A DNA stretch of 15,161 nt from NCBI GenBank assembly GCA_938014865.1, contig CALLQJ010000080.1, positions 1 through 15,161 of the forward strand. Direction: 5' to 3'. Each line of letters begins with the position of its first letter. The stretch's first letter is position 1. Positions 1 to 7,359 of this stretch are shown one piece after another. The translations under genes were made by a program, and so were the position numbers. Below the pieces are notes generated by a model. That model searched no databases. It was not told the origin of the DNA and saw nothing but the letters and a program-made list of their open reading frames with translations. The DNA is from an uncultured Fastidiosipila sp. GTDB taxonomy: Bacteria; Bacillota; Clostridia; Saccharofermentanales; Fastidiosipilaceae.

Positions 1-1
1 T

Positions 2-73
2 GCGCTGATTAAAACGATTAATTATTTTGTCAGACGGCTGATCTTGTACCGTCAGGAACGGCGCAGCCGCTGA
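2..73 (+). CDS. 3' end of an unidentified gene (partial)
   Basis: One plus-strand frame is open from the left edge to a TGA at 71-73 and gives 23 residues ending in FVRRLILYRQERRSR. The other two plus-strand frames contain stops within this stretch. The tail is basic, with hydrophobic residues before it, as at the C-terminus of many membrane or nucleic-acid-binding proteins, but it carries no diagnostic motif and I do not recognise the family. The start lies outside the window. The gene would converge on the minus-strand unit ending at 131. The call rests only on frame openness and sensible codon use over a short stretch, so it could be chance. Confidence 0.4.
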   Translation, partial: ALIKTINYFVRRLILYRQERRSR

Positions 74-120
74 GCGTCCGGAAAGTTCCGGGAAAGGCAT
101 GCGGCAAAAGTCCTTTTAAA

Positions 121-157
121 CGCCGGCTGATTAAGGTTTTCTGCTGCCCAGCCGCCG
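121..157 (-). terminator. Possible terminator of the DUF5685/J-protein/membrane unit
   Basis: Read on the minus strand, the last codons of the membrane protein gene and the bases just after its stop can form an interrupted GC-rich stem. CGGCTG pairs with CAGCCG over six base pairs, then come one G-G mismatch and two more GC pairs, around a loop of about 19 bases. The stem is followed by TTTAAAAGG, so the T-tract is poor. It sits where a terminator is expected, but the weak tail keeps confidence low. Confidence 0.3.
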
Positions 158-712
158 GATATAAAAGCAAATTAAAAGGCTCAGGCAGCTTTCATAAACG
201 TAGAAAAATATCATCCAAAAAACAAATAAAAGAACAAGTGCGCCGGGCACGGAGATTGCCCACGGAAGCCTCTTGATAAAATTCTGCAGAAGCTCCGGAA
301 AGAGAAGGTGGAAAAAGATCAGAAGCACGCCCCCGTTGATAAGGGCATACAAGCTTTTGAGCCCTAAGCGCAGGCCGAGAGCTTGTTTCTGACCGGAGGC
401 TTTGCTGCCGGTTTTTTCAATGCGAAATTTAAAAAACGGATACAGGCCGAAAAAGAGATAATAAGGCCAGCTGTACATAATCCCGGGATAGAAAAGCGCA
501 ATAACGGCACTGCAGAAAAATGCATAGCGCGCTTCCGCCGGACCTTTTTCCAGATAAAGAACCGCCAGCGCCAGCGAAGCCCCGCAGTAGAAAAACAAAT
601 CTCCGACCGGAGAGAGCCGGACCAGGGCCAGCAAAATGACAATAAGTGCGCTGAAAACAGCAATGCGCGCCAAAGCCGGCGCGCTCAGTGTTTTGTTGCT
701 ATTCTTCTTCAT
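131..712 (-). CDS. Small polytopic membrane protein, unknown function
   Basis: A 193-residue, very hydrophobic protein that I cannot assign to a named family. Hydrophobic stretches suggest about six membrane segments, near residues 13-34, 37-54, 62-80, 82-96, 119-140 and 152-185. A basic loop lies at about 96-118 and the tail is basic (RRLGSRKP). The size and layout recall ECF-transporter S components or other small integral membrane proteins, but no substrate motif is visible. It is the third gene of a same-strand unit, 48 bases after the J-domain gene. The ATG at 710-712 has no convincing Shine-Dalgarno site, and an in-frame stop lies shortly upstream, so there is no better start. Translation may depend on the upstream gene. 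That it is a real gene is fairly sure; its function is unknown. Confidence 0.75.
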   Translation of the reverse strand: MKKNSNKTLSAPALARIAVFSALIVILLALVRLSPVGDLFFYCGASLALAVLYLEKGPAEARYAFFCSAVIALFYPGIMYSWPYYLFFGLYPFFKFRIEKTGSKASGQKQALGLRLGLKSLYALINGGVLLIFFHLLFPELLQNFIKRLPWAISVPGALVLLFVFWMIFFYVYESCLSLLICFYIRRLGSRKP

Positions 713-760
713 CTTGTGAAAATGATTTTTTTAAAAACGAAAGACCTTGGCGTCTGCCGT

Positions 761-1219
761 TCAGCAGCAGCCGTCACCGCCGCAGCAGGACAGACAGGAA
801 TTCATGCAGCAGAGCATGGAAAGGGCCGAACAGCAGTCAGCATCCGCGCTGCCGTAATAGCCGCGCTGATAAGGATTCTGCTGTGTCCGGTACGTTCTTC
901 TGTACGCATCGTAAGGATTTCCCCCGTAGCCGTATGTCTGCCGGCGTTCCCAGCCCGAATAAGGACTGCCGCTGCCGCCCGTATAGGAAGAACGGCCCTG
1001 ACTGCGGTAGTCTCGGCGTTTCGAACGGTCCGAAAGCACCGCATAAGCCTCATTAATCTCCTGCATTTTCTCGGCCGCGAGATCTTCCAGCGGATTGCCT
1101 TTATAGCGATCCGGATGATATTTTTTCACCAGATCACGATATGCTTTTTTAATTTCTTCGTCACTGGCTGTACGCTTAACCCCCAGCACTTCGTAGGGAT
1201 CTTTTCCACTGCTTTGCAT
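761..1219 (-). CDS. J-domain protein with cysteine-rich C-terminal tail
   Basis: This 152-residue co-chaperone-like protein starts with a complete J domain (about residues 6-71). It includes DPYEVLGV, the basic helix II and the invariant HPD at 35-37 in KKYHPDRYKGNP, which in this family stimulates the ATPase of DnaK/Hsp70. The J domain is followed by a Gly/Tyr/Ser/Arg-rich linker (about 72-125) and a short tail with nine cysteines (129, 130, 137, 138, 142, 145, 146, 151, 152). It lacks the CxxCxGxG zinc repeats and substrate domain of true DnaJ, so it is not the housekeeping DnaJ. The tail may bind metal or form disulfides; that is inference. The ATG at 1217-1219 is preceded by AGGAG nine bases upstream. 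It lies 28 bases after the DUF5685 gene and is probably co-transcribed with it. Confidence 0.9.
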   Translation of the reverse strand: MQSSGKDPYEVLGVKRTASDEEIKKAYRDLVKKYHPDRYKGNPLEDLAAEKMQEINEAYAVLSDRSKRRDYRSQGRSSYTGGSGSPYSGWERRQTYGYGGNPYDAYRRTYRTQQNPYQRGYYGSADADCCSALSMLCCMNSCLSCCGGDGCC

Positions 1220-1247
1220 CGCTTCTTTCTCCTCTGCCCTCCGGGAC

Positions 1248-2108
1248 CTAGAGCGGTCTTAGTGTCTGTCCCTTTTCGACCTTATGCCGAACGTCAGGAA
1301 GACCCAGCTGAATAATGTTACTAAGTATAGACGCATCCCGGTAAAAGGGCAATAAAGAAAAGACCGCATCGATCTGATCTTCCGCCTCTTCCAGGATCCG
1401 GAGAGCCTCTGCGCGCCGGGCAGGACCCCCTTCTCCCGAGAGCGGATTAAAACGCCCTTTTTCCGCGTCTTTTTCCAAATCATCGAGGGCATCAATCAGG
1501 TAGACCCACTGTCCGAGTTTCCGGCCGGCATACACCAGGCCTTCCCGGTATTCTGATTCAAGCGCGTCGTCTTTCGGCGCATGTTCCAGAAGACCTCCGA
1601 GCAGGCTGGCAAAAGGGGCTGTAATGTCCTCAAGGCTCGGCTGACGAAAAAAAACAGCCTCTGCCTTTTCCTGCTGCTCAAGCTGCCGGACAAAGAGCGC
1701 ATCAAGCTCCGGATAATCCCCGGCCGCTTTTTTTGCCGCAGATGAAAAAAGCAGATTCAAAGACGCCGCTTTGACCTGCTTTTCCTTATCGGCCAGATCA
1801 TCTCGGAACTTATAACGCATCAGCAGAACGGACGCACCCGCCGCATAATCCAAAATCTCGGAAGGCTGAGCCGTCGGATCCTTGCGCGCCGGATGCAGAA
1901 TACAGTTTTCCGCCTCGATGCCGGGATCCTCCGCCCGGAGCGCCGAAAGGAGCAGCGCCAAAAAGGTCATGTCATAGCTTGTTGCAAAACGCGGCAGCTG
2001 CCCGTAACGGCGGCTGATGCTCTTGCAGATTCCGCAGTAAAGCGAGCGGTAACGGGCGAATTCTCTGACTTTCAGTTCACCTTTTAAAGGCCTTACATAA
2101 CCGAACAC
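1248..2108 (-). CDS. DUF5685 family protein
   Basis: A 286-residue, mostly helical protein matching the DUF5685 family of Clostridia, whose function is not established to my knowledge. It opens with MFGYVRPLKGELKVREF, then YCGIC (Cys25, Cys28) and a later Cys69/His72 pair that could complete a metal site. Two acidic motifs stand out: DDLAD at 103-107, and DALDDLEKD at 206-214 followed by GRFNP at 218-222. The second resembles the second aspartate motif of squalene/phytoene synthases in spacing and in the following Gly-Arg-x-x-Pro; this is my inference. The start is GTG at 2106-2108, with a strong AAAGGAGGGG site just upstream. It is the first gene of the unit with the J-domain and membrane proteins and is divergent from gltX. 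The family call is from recognition of the sequence. Confidence 0.8.
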   Translation of the reverse strand: MFGYVRPLKGELKVREFARYRSLYCGICKSISRRYGQLPRFATSYDMTFLALLLSALRAEDPGIEAENCILHPARKDPTAQPSEILDYAAGASVLLMRYKFRDDLADKEKQVKAASLNLLFSSAAKKAAGDYPELDALFVRQLEQQEKAEAVFFRQPSLEDITAPFASLLGGLLEHAPKDDALESEYREGLVYAGRKLGQWVYLIDALDDLEKDAEKGRFNPLSGEGGPARRAEALRILEEAEDQIDAVFSLLPFYRDASILSNIIQLGLPDVRHKVEKGQTLRPL

Positions 2109-2147
2109 GGCACCCCTCCTTTCCGAATTTTGAGATCAGCTTCAGAT

Positions 2148-2176
2148 TTGCCACTCAATTAGTTCTATTCTATGCT
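2148..2176 (+). promoter_or_regulatory. Candidate sigma-A promoter for gltX-glnS
   Basis: TTGCCA (2148-2153) matches five of six -35 positions. It is followed by a 17-base spacer and TATGCT (2171-2176), four of six -10 positions. TAAAAT at 2187-2192 is an alternative -10 but has a poor -35. The leader would be about 80 bases, AT-rich, and too short for a T-box. Confidence 0.4.
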
Positions 2177-2189
2177 TAATCTATGTTAA
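2162..2189 (-). promoter_or_regulatory. Candidate promoter for the DUF5685 unit
   Basis: On the minus strand, TTAACA (plus-strand 2184-2189) matches five of six -35 positions. After a 16-base spacer comes TAGAAC (2162-2167), with four of six -10 matches. It would place the transcript start about 45 bases before the GTG start codon. It overlaps the candidate gltX promoter on the other strand. Confidence 0.3.
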
Positions 2190-2262
2190 AATCATGGCCG
2201 TATTTAAACCATATTTATACGACAGATAAAATTTATATAAATGCTGAAGAGGTGGAAGATTT

Positions 2263-3732
2263 ATGCCATTTGATCGAGTAAGAACGCGCTTTGCGCCCTC
2301 GCCGACAGGCTTTATGCACATCGGCAATCTGCGGACGGCACTTTATGAGTACCTGGTGGCCAAGTCACAGGGCGGAGACTTCATTTTAAGAATTGAAGAC
2401 ACCGACCGTGAACGCCTGGTGGAAGGGGCGGAAGAGAAGATTTACAAGGCCCTGGAGGCCGTCGGCATGCAGCATGACGAGGGCCCCGACATCGGCGGAC
2501 CCTGCGGCCCCTATGTCCAGTCCGAGCGCCTGGATTCTTATGCCCGCTATGCCGAAAAGCTGGTCGAAGAGGGCCATGCATACTATTGTTTCTGCAGCGA
2601 AGAGCGCCTTCAAAAACTGCATGAAAAACAAAAGGCAGAAGGCTCGGACTTTATCGGCTATGACCGCAAGTGCCGCGATCTTCCGCCCGAAGAAGTCAAG
2701 AAACGTCTGGAGGCGGGAGAGCCGCATGTCATCCGGCAGAAAATGCCGCTTACGGGCGTCACCTCTTACGAAGATGCGGTCTTCGGCAAAATAGAATTTG
2801 AAAACAAGACGCTGGAAGATCAGATTCTTCTCAAGTCGGACGGCTATCCCACCTATAATTTTGCGAACGTGGTCGATGACCATGACATGGCCATTTCCCA
2901 TGTTGTCCGCGGCAGCGAATACCTCTCCTCTACGCCGAAATATGTGCTGCTTTATGAAGCCTTCGGCTATGAGGTGCCGACCTTCATCCACCTGCCTTTG
3001 ATATTAGGCAAAGACGGGAAAAAGCTGTCCAAGCGTATGGGCGCCACTTCTTTTGAAGAACTCGTAGAAGAGGGTTTCCTGCCGGAGGCGATCACCAACT
3101 ACCTGGCGCTTTTGGGCTGGGCGCCGAAAGATACCCGCGAACTGTTCACCTTGGACGAACTTTGCCGGCATTTTTCGATCGACGGTCTGGCCAAGGCACC
3201 GGCTGTCTTTGATCCGGATAAGCTTTTGTGGTTTAACGAACAGTATCTGCGCAATTTTTCCCGGGAAGAATTCACCGAAAGGGCCCTGCCCTATTACCGG
3301 GAAGTGCTGCCGGAGATCTCGGAGGAAACCGCGCTTTTCCTTTCCGAACTGATCCAGAAGCGGACCTCGAAGCTTAATGAGATCCCCGAAAAGATTCAAT
3401 TCCTGGCGGACTATCCGGATTTTGATCTGCAGTATTTTGTCCATAAGAAATCCAAGTCCACCTTAGAGCTCTCGGCTGAGGTCCTGGAAGATTTCATTGA
3501 AATTTTCAAAGACTGCCCCTGGGAGCGGGAAAAACTGACGGAAACAATGAAGGACTACGCCAAAGAACACGAACTCAAGAACGGGCAGGTCATGTGGCCG
3601 GTGCGCATTGCCGCATCGGGACAGAAAGTCACCCCCGGCGGTGCGAGTGAGGTTTTGATTCTGCTCGGCAAAGAAGAGAGTCTTCGGAGACTTGCGAAAA
3701 GTCTGAAGCGTCTTAAGGAAGAAACGGAGTAA
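2263..3732 (+). CDS. gltX: Glutamate--tRNA ligase
   Basis: A 489-residue class I aminoacyl-tRNA synthetase that activates glutamate with ATP and charges tRNA-Glu in the cytosol. The N-terminal Rossmann fold carries RTRFAPSPTGFMHIGN, with the HIGH motif as HIGN at 19-22. The KMSKS loop is KLSKR at 254-258. Cys109, Cys111, Tyr133 and Cys137 fit the spacing of the zinc ligands in the Escherichia coli enzyme. The C-terminal helical part (about 330-489) is the anticodon-binding region, and overall length is normal for bacterial GluRS. The ATG at 2263 follows a GAGGTGG site eight bases earlier. It is the first gene of a two-gene unit with glnS. Because glnS is present, this enzyme may be the discriminating form that charges only tRNA-Glu, but the sequence alone does not prove that. 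Confidence 0.97.
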   Translation: MPFDRVRTRFAPSPTGFMHIGNLRTALYEYLVAKSQGGDFILRIEDTDRERLVEGAEEKIYKALEAVGMQHDEGPDIGGPCGPYVQSERLDSYARYAEKLVEEGHAYYCFCSEERLQKLHEKQKAEGSDFIGYDRKCRDLPPEEVKKRLEAGEPHVIRQKMPLTGVTSYEDAVFGKIEFENKTLEDQILLKSDGYPTYNFANVVDDHDMAISHVVRGSEYLSSTPKYVLLYEAFGYEVPTFIHLPLILGKDGKKLSKRMGATSFEELVEEGFLPEAITNYLALLGWAPKDTRELFTLDELCRHFSIDGLAKAPAVFDPDKLLWFNEQYLRNFSREEFTERALPYYREVLPEISEETALFLSELIQKRTSKLNEIPEKIQFLADYPDFDLQYFVHKKSKSTLELSAEVLEDFIEIFKDCPWEREKLTETMKDYAKEHELKNGQVMWPVRIAASGQKVTPGGASEVLILLGKEESLRRLAKSLKRLKEETE

Positions 3733-3734
3733 TT

Positions 3735-5477
3735 ATGTCGGATACGGAAAAAAACACAGAAAAGACTACGGAAGAAACAACAGAAAACAAGGACGGCATC
3801 ACGGCCGATAACTTTATCGAAGAATTTATTCTGGAAGATCTCGCGCCCGAAGGCCGCTGCGAAGGCATGACGGTGCATACGCGCTTCCCGCCCGAACCGA
3901 ACGGCTACCTGCATATCGGCCACGCCAAGGCCATCTGCATCAATTTCGGCATTGCCGAAAAATTCAACGGGCTCTGCAACCTCAGAATGGATGACACCAA
4001 TCCGGTCAAAGAAGATGAAGAATATGTGCGCCAGATCAAAGAAGATATCCACTGGCTGGGCTTTGACTGGGAAGACCGCTTCTACCATGCCTCGGATTAT
4101 TTTGAAGACATGTACGGCTTTGCGGAAGAGCTGATCCGGAAGGGCCTGGCTTATGTTGATGAGCAGTCGGCCGAAGAGATCCGCAGGACCCGCGGCACCC
4201 TGACCGAAGCCGGCAAGAACAGCCCCTACCGGGATCGTCCGGCTGAAGAAAGCCTGGATTTATTCCGCAGAATGCGGGCCGGCGAATTTGCCGACGGCGA
4301 AATGGTCCTGCGTGCCAAAATTGATATGGCCTCCGGCAATATGAATATGCGGGACCCCGTCATTTACCGGATCAATCATGCCTCCCATCATCAGACCGGC
4401 GACAAGTGGTGCATCTACCCGATGTACGACTTTGCCCACCCGATCGAAGATGCCATGGAGCATATCACCCACTCGCTTTGCAGCATCGAATTTGAAGATC
4501 ACCGTCCGCTTTACAACTGGGTCCGGGATCATGTTTCCGTACCCTCCAAGCCGCGGCAGATCGAGTTTGCCCGTCTCGGCATGAATTACACGGTCATGAG
4601 CAAGCGCAAGCTGCGTGCCCTCGTAGAAGAAGGGCTTGTGGACGGCTGGGCCGATCCCAGAATGCCGACCCTTTCGGGCCTGCGCCGGCGCGGCTACACA
4701 CCGGCGGCGATCCGGAATTTCATCGATCGCATCGGCGTTTCCAAGACGCCGAACGTGGTCGAACACGCCTTCCTGGAATACTGCCTCAGAGAAGATCTCA
4801 ATAAGAATGCGCCCCGGGCCATGGTGGTCATGCGTCCGGTCGAGCTTTTGATCACCAATTATCCGGAAGGCAAAAGCGAAACTTTTGATGTCATTAATAA
4901 TCCGGAGCGGCCGGAAGACGGCACCCGGAAGATCAGCTTCTCAAGACGTCTGTGGATTGAAGATGCCGACTTCCTCGAAGAGCCGATTCCGAAATACAGA
5001 AGGCTCTACCCCGGCAATGAAGTCCGCCTGAGAGAGGCCTATGTCATCCGCTGCACAGGCTGTGAAAAGGATGAAGACGGCAATATCATCCGCGTGCTTG
5101 CGACCTACGATCCCGAAACACGCGGCGGCTCGACCCCTGACGGGCGCAAAATCCGCTCGACCATTCACTGGGTCGATCAGGAAAGTGCCGTTCCGGTTGA
5201 ACTGAGACTTTATGACAAGCTCTTCACCGAAGAAGATCCGGACAGCGCGGAGGATTACCACGACGTTCTGAATCCGAATTCACTGGAAATCCTGGAAAAC
5301 AGCATGGCGGAAGCCTCCCTCAAAGACTGCCCGCCCGGTGCGAACTATCAGTTTATGCGTCAGGGTTACTTCACCCGCGACAGCAAGGCAGAAAAAGAAA
5401 GCGGCGGAAAAATTGTCTTCAACCGCTCCGTGAGCCTGCGCGACAGTTTCAAGCTGCCGGCGTATTTGAAAAAATAA
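3735..5477 (+). CDS. glnS: Glutamine--tRNA ligase
   Basis: A 580-residue class I synthetase that charges tRNA-Gln directly with glutamine, avoiding the Glu-tRNA-Gln amidotransferase route. The catalytic domain has FPPEPNGYLHIGHAKA, with the HIGH motif at 60-63. A KMSKS-type VMSKRKLRALVEEG loop follows, then WADPRMPTLSGLRRRGY, characteristic of GlnRS. The C-terminal half is the two-barrel anticodon-binding region ending in FNRSVSLRDSF. The protein begins with an extra stretch of about 20 residues rich in Thr, Glu and Lys before the conserved NFI...EDL start, making it slightly longer than the Escherichia coli enzyme. The ATG lies two bases after the gltX stop, with GGAG at 3726-3729 inside gltX as its ribosome site, so the two genes are clearly co-transcribed. 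Confidence 0.97.
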   Translation: MSDTEKNTEKTTEETTENKDGITADNFIEEFILEDLAPEGRCEGMTVHTRFPPEPNGYLHIGHAKAICINFGIAEKFNGLCNLRMDDTNPVKEDEEYVRQIKEDIHWLGFDWEDRFYHASDYFEDMYGFAEELIRKGLAYVDEQSAEEIRRTRGTLTEAGKNSPYRDRPAEESLDLFRRMRAGEFADGEMVLRAKIDMASGNMNMRDPVIYRINHASHHQTGDKWCIYPMYDFAHPIEDAMEHITHSLCSIEFEDHRPLYNWVRDHVSVPSKPRQIEFARLGMNYTVMSKRKLRALVEEGLVDGWADPRMPTLSGLRRRGYTPAAIRNFIDRIGVSKTPNVVEHAFLEYCLREDLNKNAPRAMVVMRPVELLITNYPEGKSETFDVINNPERPEDGTRKISFSRRLWIEDADFLEEPIPKYRRLYPGNEVRLREAYVIRCTGCEKDEDGNIIRVLATYDPETRGGSTPDGRKIRSTIHWVDQESAVPVELRLYDKLFTEEDPDSAEDYHDVLNPNSLEILENSMAEASLKDCPPGANYQFMRQGYFTRDSKAEKESGGKIVFNRSVSLRDSFKLPAYLKK

Positions 5478-5530
5478 GCTCTGCAATCTGCAGCAGAATA
5501 AAGCCTGCAGAAGCAGCACTTGAAAACAGC

Positions 5531-5575
5531 AAAAGCCCCTCTTCCCGGATAAGGCGGAGGGGCTTTTGTTTTCTT
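5531..5575. terminator. Strong bidirectional terminator between glnS and the ABC genes
   Basis: AAAAGCCCCTC (5531-5541) pairs perfectly over 11 bases with GAGGGGCTTTT (5557-5567) around a 15-base loop, followed by GTTTTCTT. The A-rich left flank gives a T-tract on the minus strand too. It therefore serves both the gltX-glnS unit and the convergent ispH-ispG-ABC operon, which ends 15 bases away. Confidence 0.9.
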
Positions 5576-5589
5576 AATGAAAAGTGAAC

Positions 5590-7359
5590 TCAGGCGAACT
5601 GGCTTTGATAGAGGTCGGCGTAGAAGCCGCCGGCTTCTAAAAGTTCTTCATGGCTTCCGGTCTCAATGACCTGCCCTTTATCCATGACCAGGATCAGGTC
5701 GGCCTGCCGGATCGTCGAGAGCCGATGCGCAATGATAAACGAGGTCCGCCCTTCCATCAGGCGCAGGAAACTTTCCTGTACCAAAATTTCCGTGCGGGTA
5801 TCAATATCGGAGGTCGCTTCATCTAAAATAAGCAGCGCGGGTTCGCTGAGCATGACGCGCGCGATGGTCAAAAGCTGCTTCTGCCCGGCCGAAAGGCTCT
5901 TGCCGGCATCCTGCAGCTTGGTCTGATAGCCCTGCGGCATCTGCATAATAAAATGATGGGCCCGGGCTGCCTTGGCCGCTGCAATGACCTCTTCTTCGCT
6001 TGCCCCCTCCTTGCCGAAGGCAATATTATCGAAGATCGTCCCGCCGAAAAGCCAGGTGTCCTGCAGGACCATGCCGTAGGCGCCGCGTACGCTGCTGCGC
6101 CGGCACTCATAAATATCCTGGCCGTCCATATAGATGGCCCCCTTGTCACATTCATAAAAGCGCATCAGCAAGTTGACCAGCGTCGTTTTGCCGGCGCCCG
6201 TAGGACCGACAATGGCCACGGTCTGCCCGGCCTCGATGCTTAAGCTGAAGTCCTGAATAAGGGGTTTGTCTTTTACATAAGAAAAACTCACCTGATCGAA
6301 ACGCACCGCTCCCTCTTTGAGCTGCAAGGAGGCTTTATCGGATTCATCGGGCTCGGCGTCTTCATCAAGGAGCAGGAAAATACGTTCGGCGGACGCCAGC
6401 CCCTGCTGGACTTGGGTCATGACCGCCGTGATCTCATTGACGGGTTTGGCAAACTTAGCGAAAACCTTGGGACGGTTGTACAATGTAAAACTCTTGAAAC
6501 CGTCCCGGCTGATATCCCCGATGCTTAAGCGTCCCTGCGCGGCCAGCGCACTCGCAAAAACCCCGACACAGACATAGGTAATATTATTGACAAAACGTGT
6601 TCCGGGGTTGGTCAGAGAAGAGGCAAACTGTGCTTTCTGCCCCGTCTCATAAAGCTCTTGATTCCGTGCCCGGAAGATCTCCGCACTTTTGCCTTCGGCC
6701 GCATAGGCCCGGATCAATTTCTGACCGTCGAGCATTTCCTCGGCATGCGACTGCAGATCAGCCGTCAGCTGCGACTGATCCATGAAGAGCCGGTGCGACG
6801 AGCGGGCAATGATGCCGGTAATAAAAAAGCTCAAAGGCGTGAGCAGCAGCACCAAAAAGGCAATCCCGGAATTCAGGCGGAACATGAAGATCAGCGAGCC
6901 TAAGAGGATCACCAGGCCGGAAAAGAGCTGGGTAAAGATCTGCTGCAGCGCTTCGCTCACCAGCTGCACATCCGTCGTCAGGCGGTTAATGATATCGCCG
7001 TGCCGGGCCCGGTCAAAAAAGGCCGTCGGCAGTTTCGTCAGATGAGAAAATGCGTCTTCGCGCAGCCGGCCCGCCGTCCGGAAACTAACCTTGGCCACTT
7101 CCCGCCCCTGCAGGAGCCCCAAGAAAAAGCTGCCGGCATAGCAGAGGGCCAGAAGCCCCAGGAGCTTGAAATTCATTTGGCTGCCCGGGAGCATGGAATC
7201 CAGGATACGCCCCAGCAATAAGGGGGCCGCCAGCTGCAGGGTGCCGAGCAGCAGGCTTAAAACAATTAGGTAGAATAATTCGGCCTTGCCGCGGCGAAGA
7301 TAGGACAAAAGCCTTGTCCAGATTGACAGGCGTTCAGACAGGGAGGATTTCTCGGCCAT
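5590..7359 (-). CDS. ABC exporter half-transporter, catalytically canonical subunit
   Basis: A 589-residue fused membrane/ATPase half-transporter of the multidrug/lipid exporter type. A six-helix membrane domain spans about 25-320, and the ATPase domain has Walker A GPTGAGKTT (385-393), signature LSAGQ (489-493), Walker B LLILD (509-513) with catalytic Glu514, and switch His545. Full Glu and His plus a non-standard signature mark it as the TM288-like partner of the upstream gene. I chose the ATG at 7357-7359 because GGAGGAG precedes it closely. An in-frame ATG at 7404 has no ribosome site and would add 15 basic residues. It overlaps the upstream gene by 26 bases. Residues about 284-302 seem to contain extra residues in the sixth membrane segment compared with usual family members. 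Substrate is unknown. Confidence 0.92.
   Translation of the reverse strand: MAEKSSLSERLSIWTRLLSYLRRGKAELFYLIVLSLLLGTLQLAAPLLLGRILDSMLPGSQMNFKLLGLLALCYAGSFFLGLLQGREVAKVSFRTAGRLREDAFSHLTKLPTAFFDRARHGDIINRLTTDVQLVSEALQQIFTQLFSGLVILLGSLIFMFRLNSGIAFLVLLLTPLSFFITGIIARSSHRLFMDQSQLTADLQSHAEEMLDGQKLIRAYAAEGKSAEIFRARNQELYETGQKAQFASSLTNPGTRFVNNITYVCVGVFASALAAQGRLSIGDISRDGFKSFTLYNRPKVFAKFAKPVNEITAVMTQVQQGLASAERIFLLLDEDAEPDESDKASLQLKEGAVRFDQVSFSYVKDKPLIQDFSLSIEAGQTVAIVGPTGAGKTTLVNLLMRFYECDKGAIYMDGQDIYECRRSSVRGAYGMVLQDTWLFGGTIFDNIAFGKEGASEEEVIAAAKAARAHHFIMQMPQGYQTKLQDAGKSLSAGQKQLLTIARVMLSEPALLILDEATSDIDTRTEILVQESFLRLMEGRTSFIIAHRLSTIRQADLILVMDKGQVIETGSHEELLEAGGFYADLYQSQFA
6469..6506. repeat. Inverted repeat inside the ABC exporter gene
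   Basis: GGGACGGTT at 6469-6477 is the exact reverse complement of AACCGTCCC at 6498-6506, with 20 bases between. The arms encode parts of the apparent extra residues in membrane segment six of the exporter (RDGF and NRPK). A 9-base perfect pair inside a coding region may be chance or the trace of a templated insertion. Confidence 0.6.

Noticed and set aside
78..91. CCGGAAAGTTCCGG dyad as a terminator for the partial left-edge gene
   Set aside because: The loop is only two to four bases and no T-tract follows on either strand.
383..1315. Long plus-strand open frame (310 codons) opposite the membrane and J-domain genes
   Set aside because: It runs antisense to two genes with clear protein signatures, its product is a biased Arg/Ala/Ile mix, and it has no ribosome site or family resemblance.
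2213..2242. ATTTATA/TATAAAT inverted repeat before gltX
   Set aside because: It is a short AT-only repeat expected by chance in such AT-rich sequence.
2177..2262. T-box or other riboswitch leader before gltX
   Set aside because: The leader is only about 80 bases of AT-rich sequence, with no T-box consensus and no terminator hairpin.
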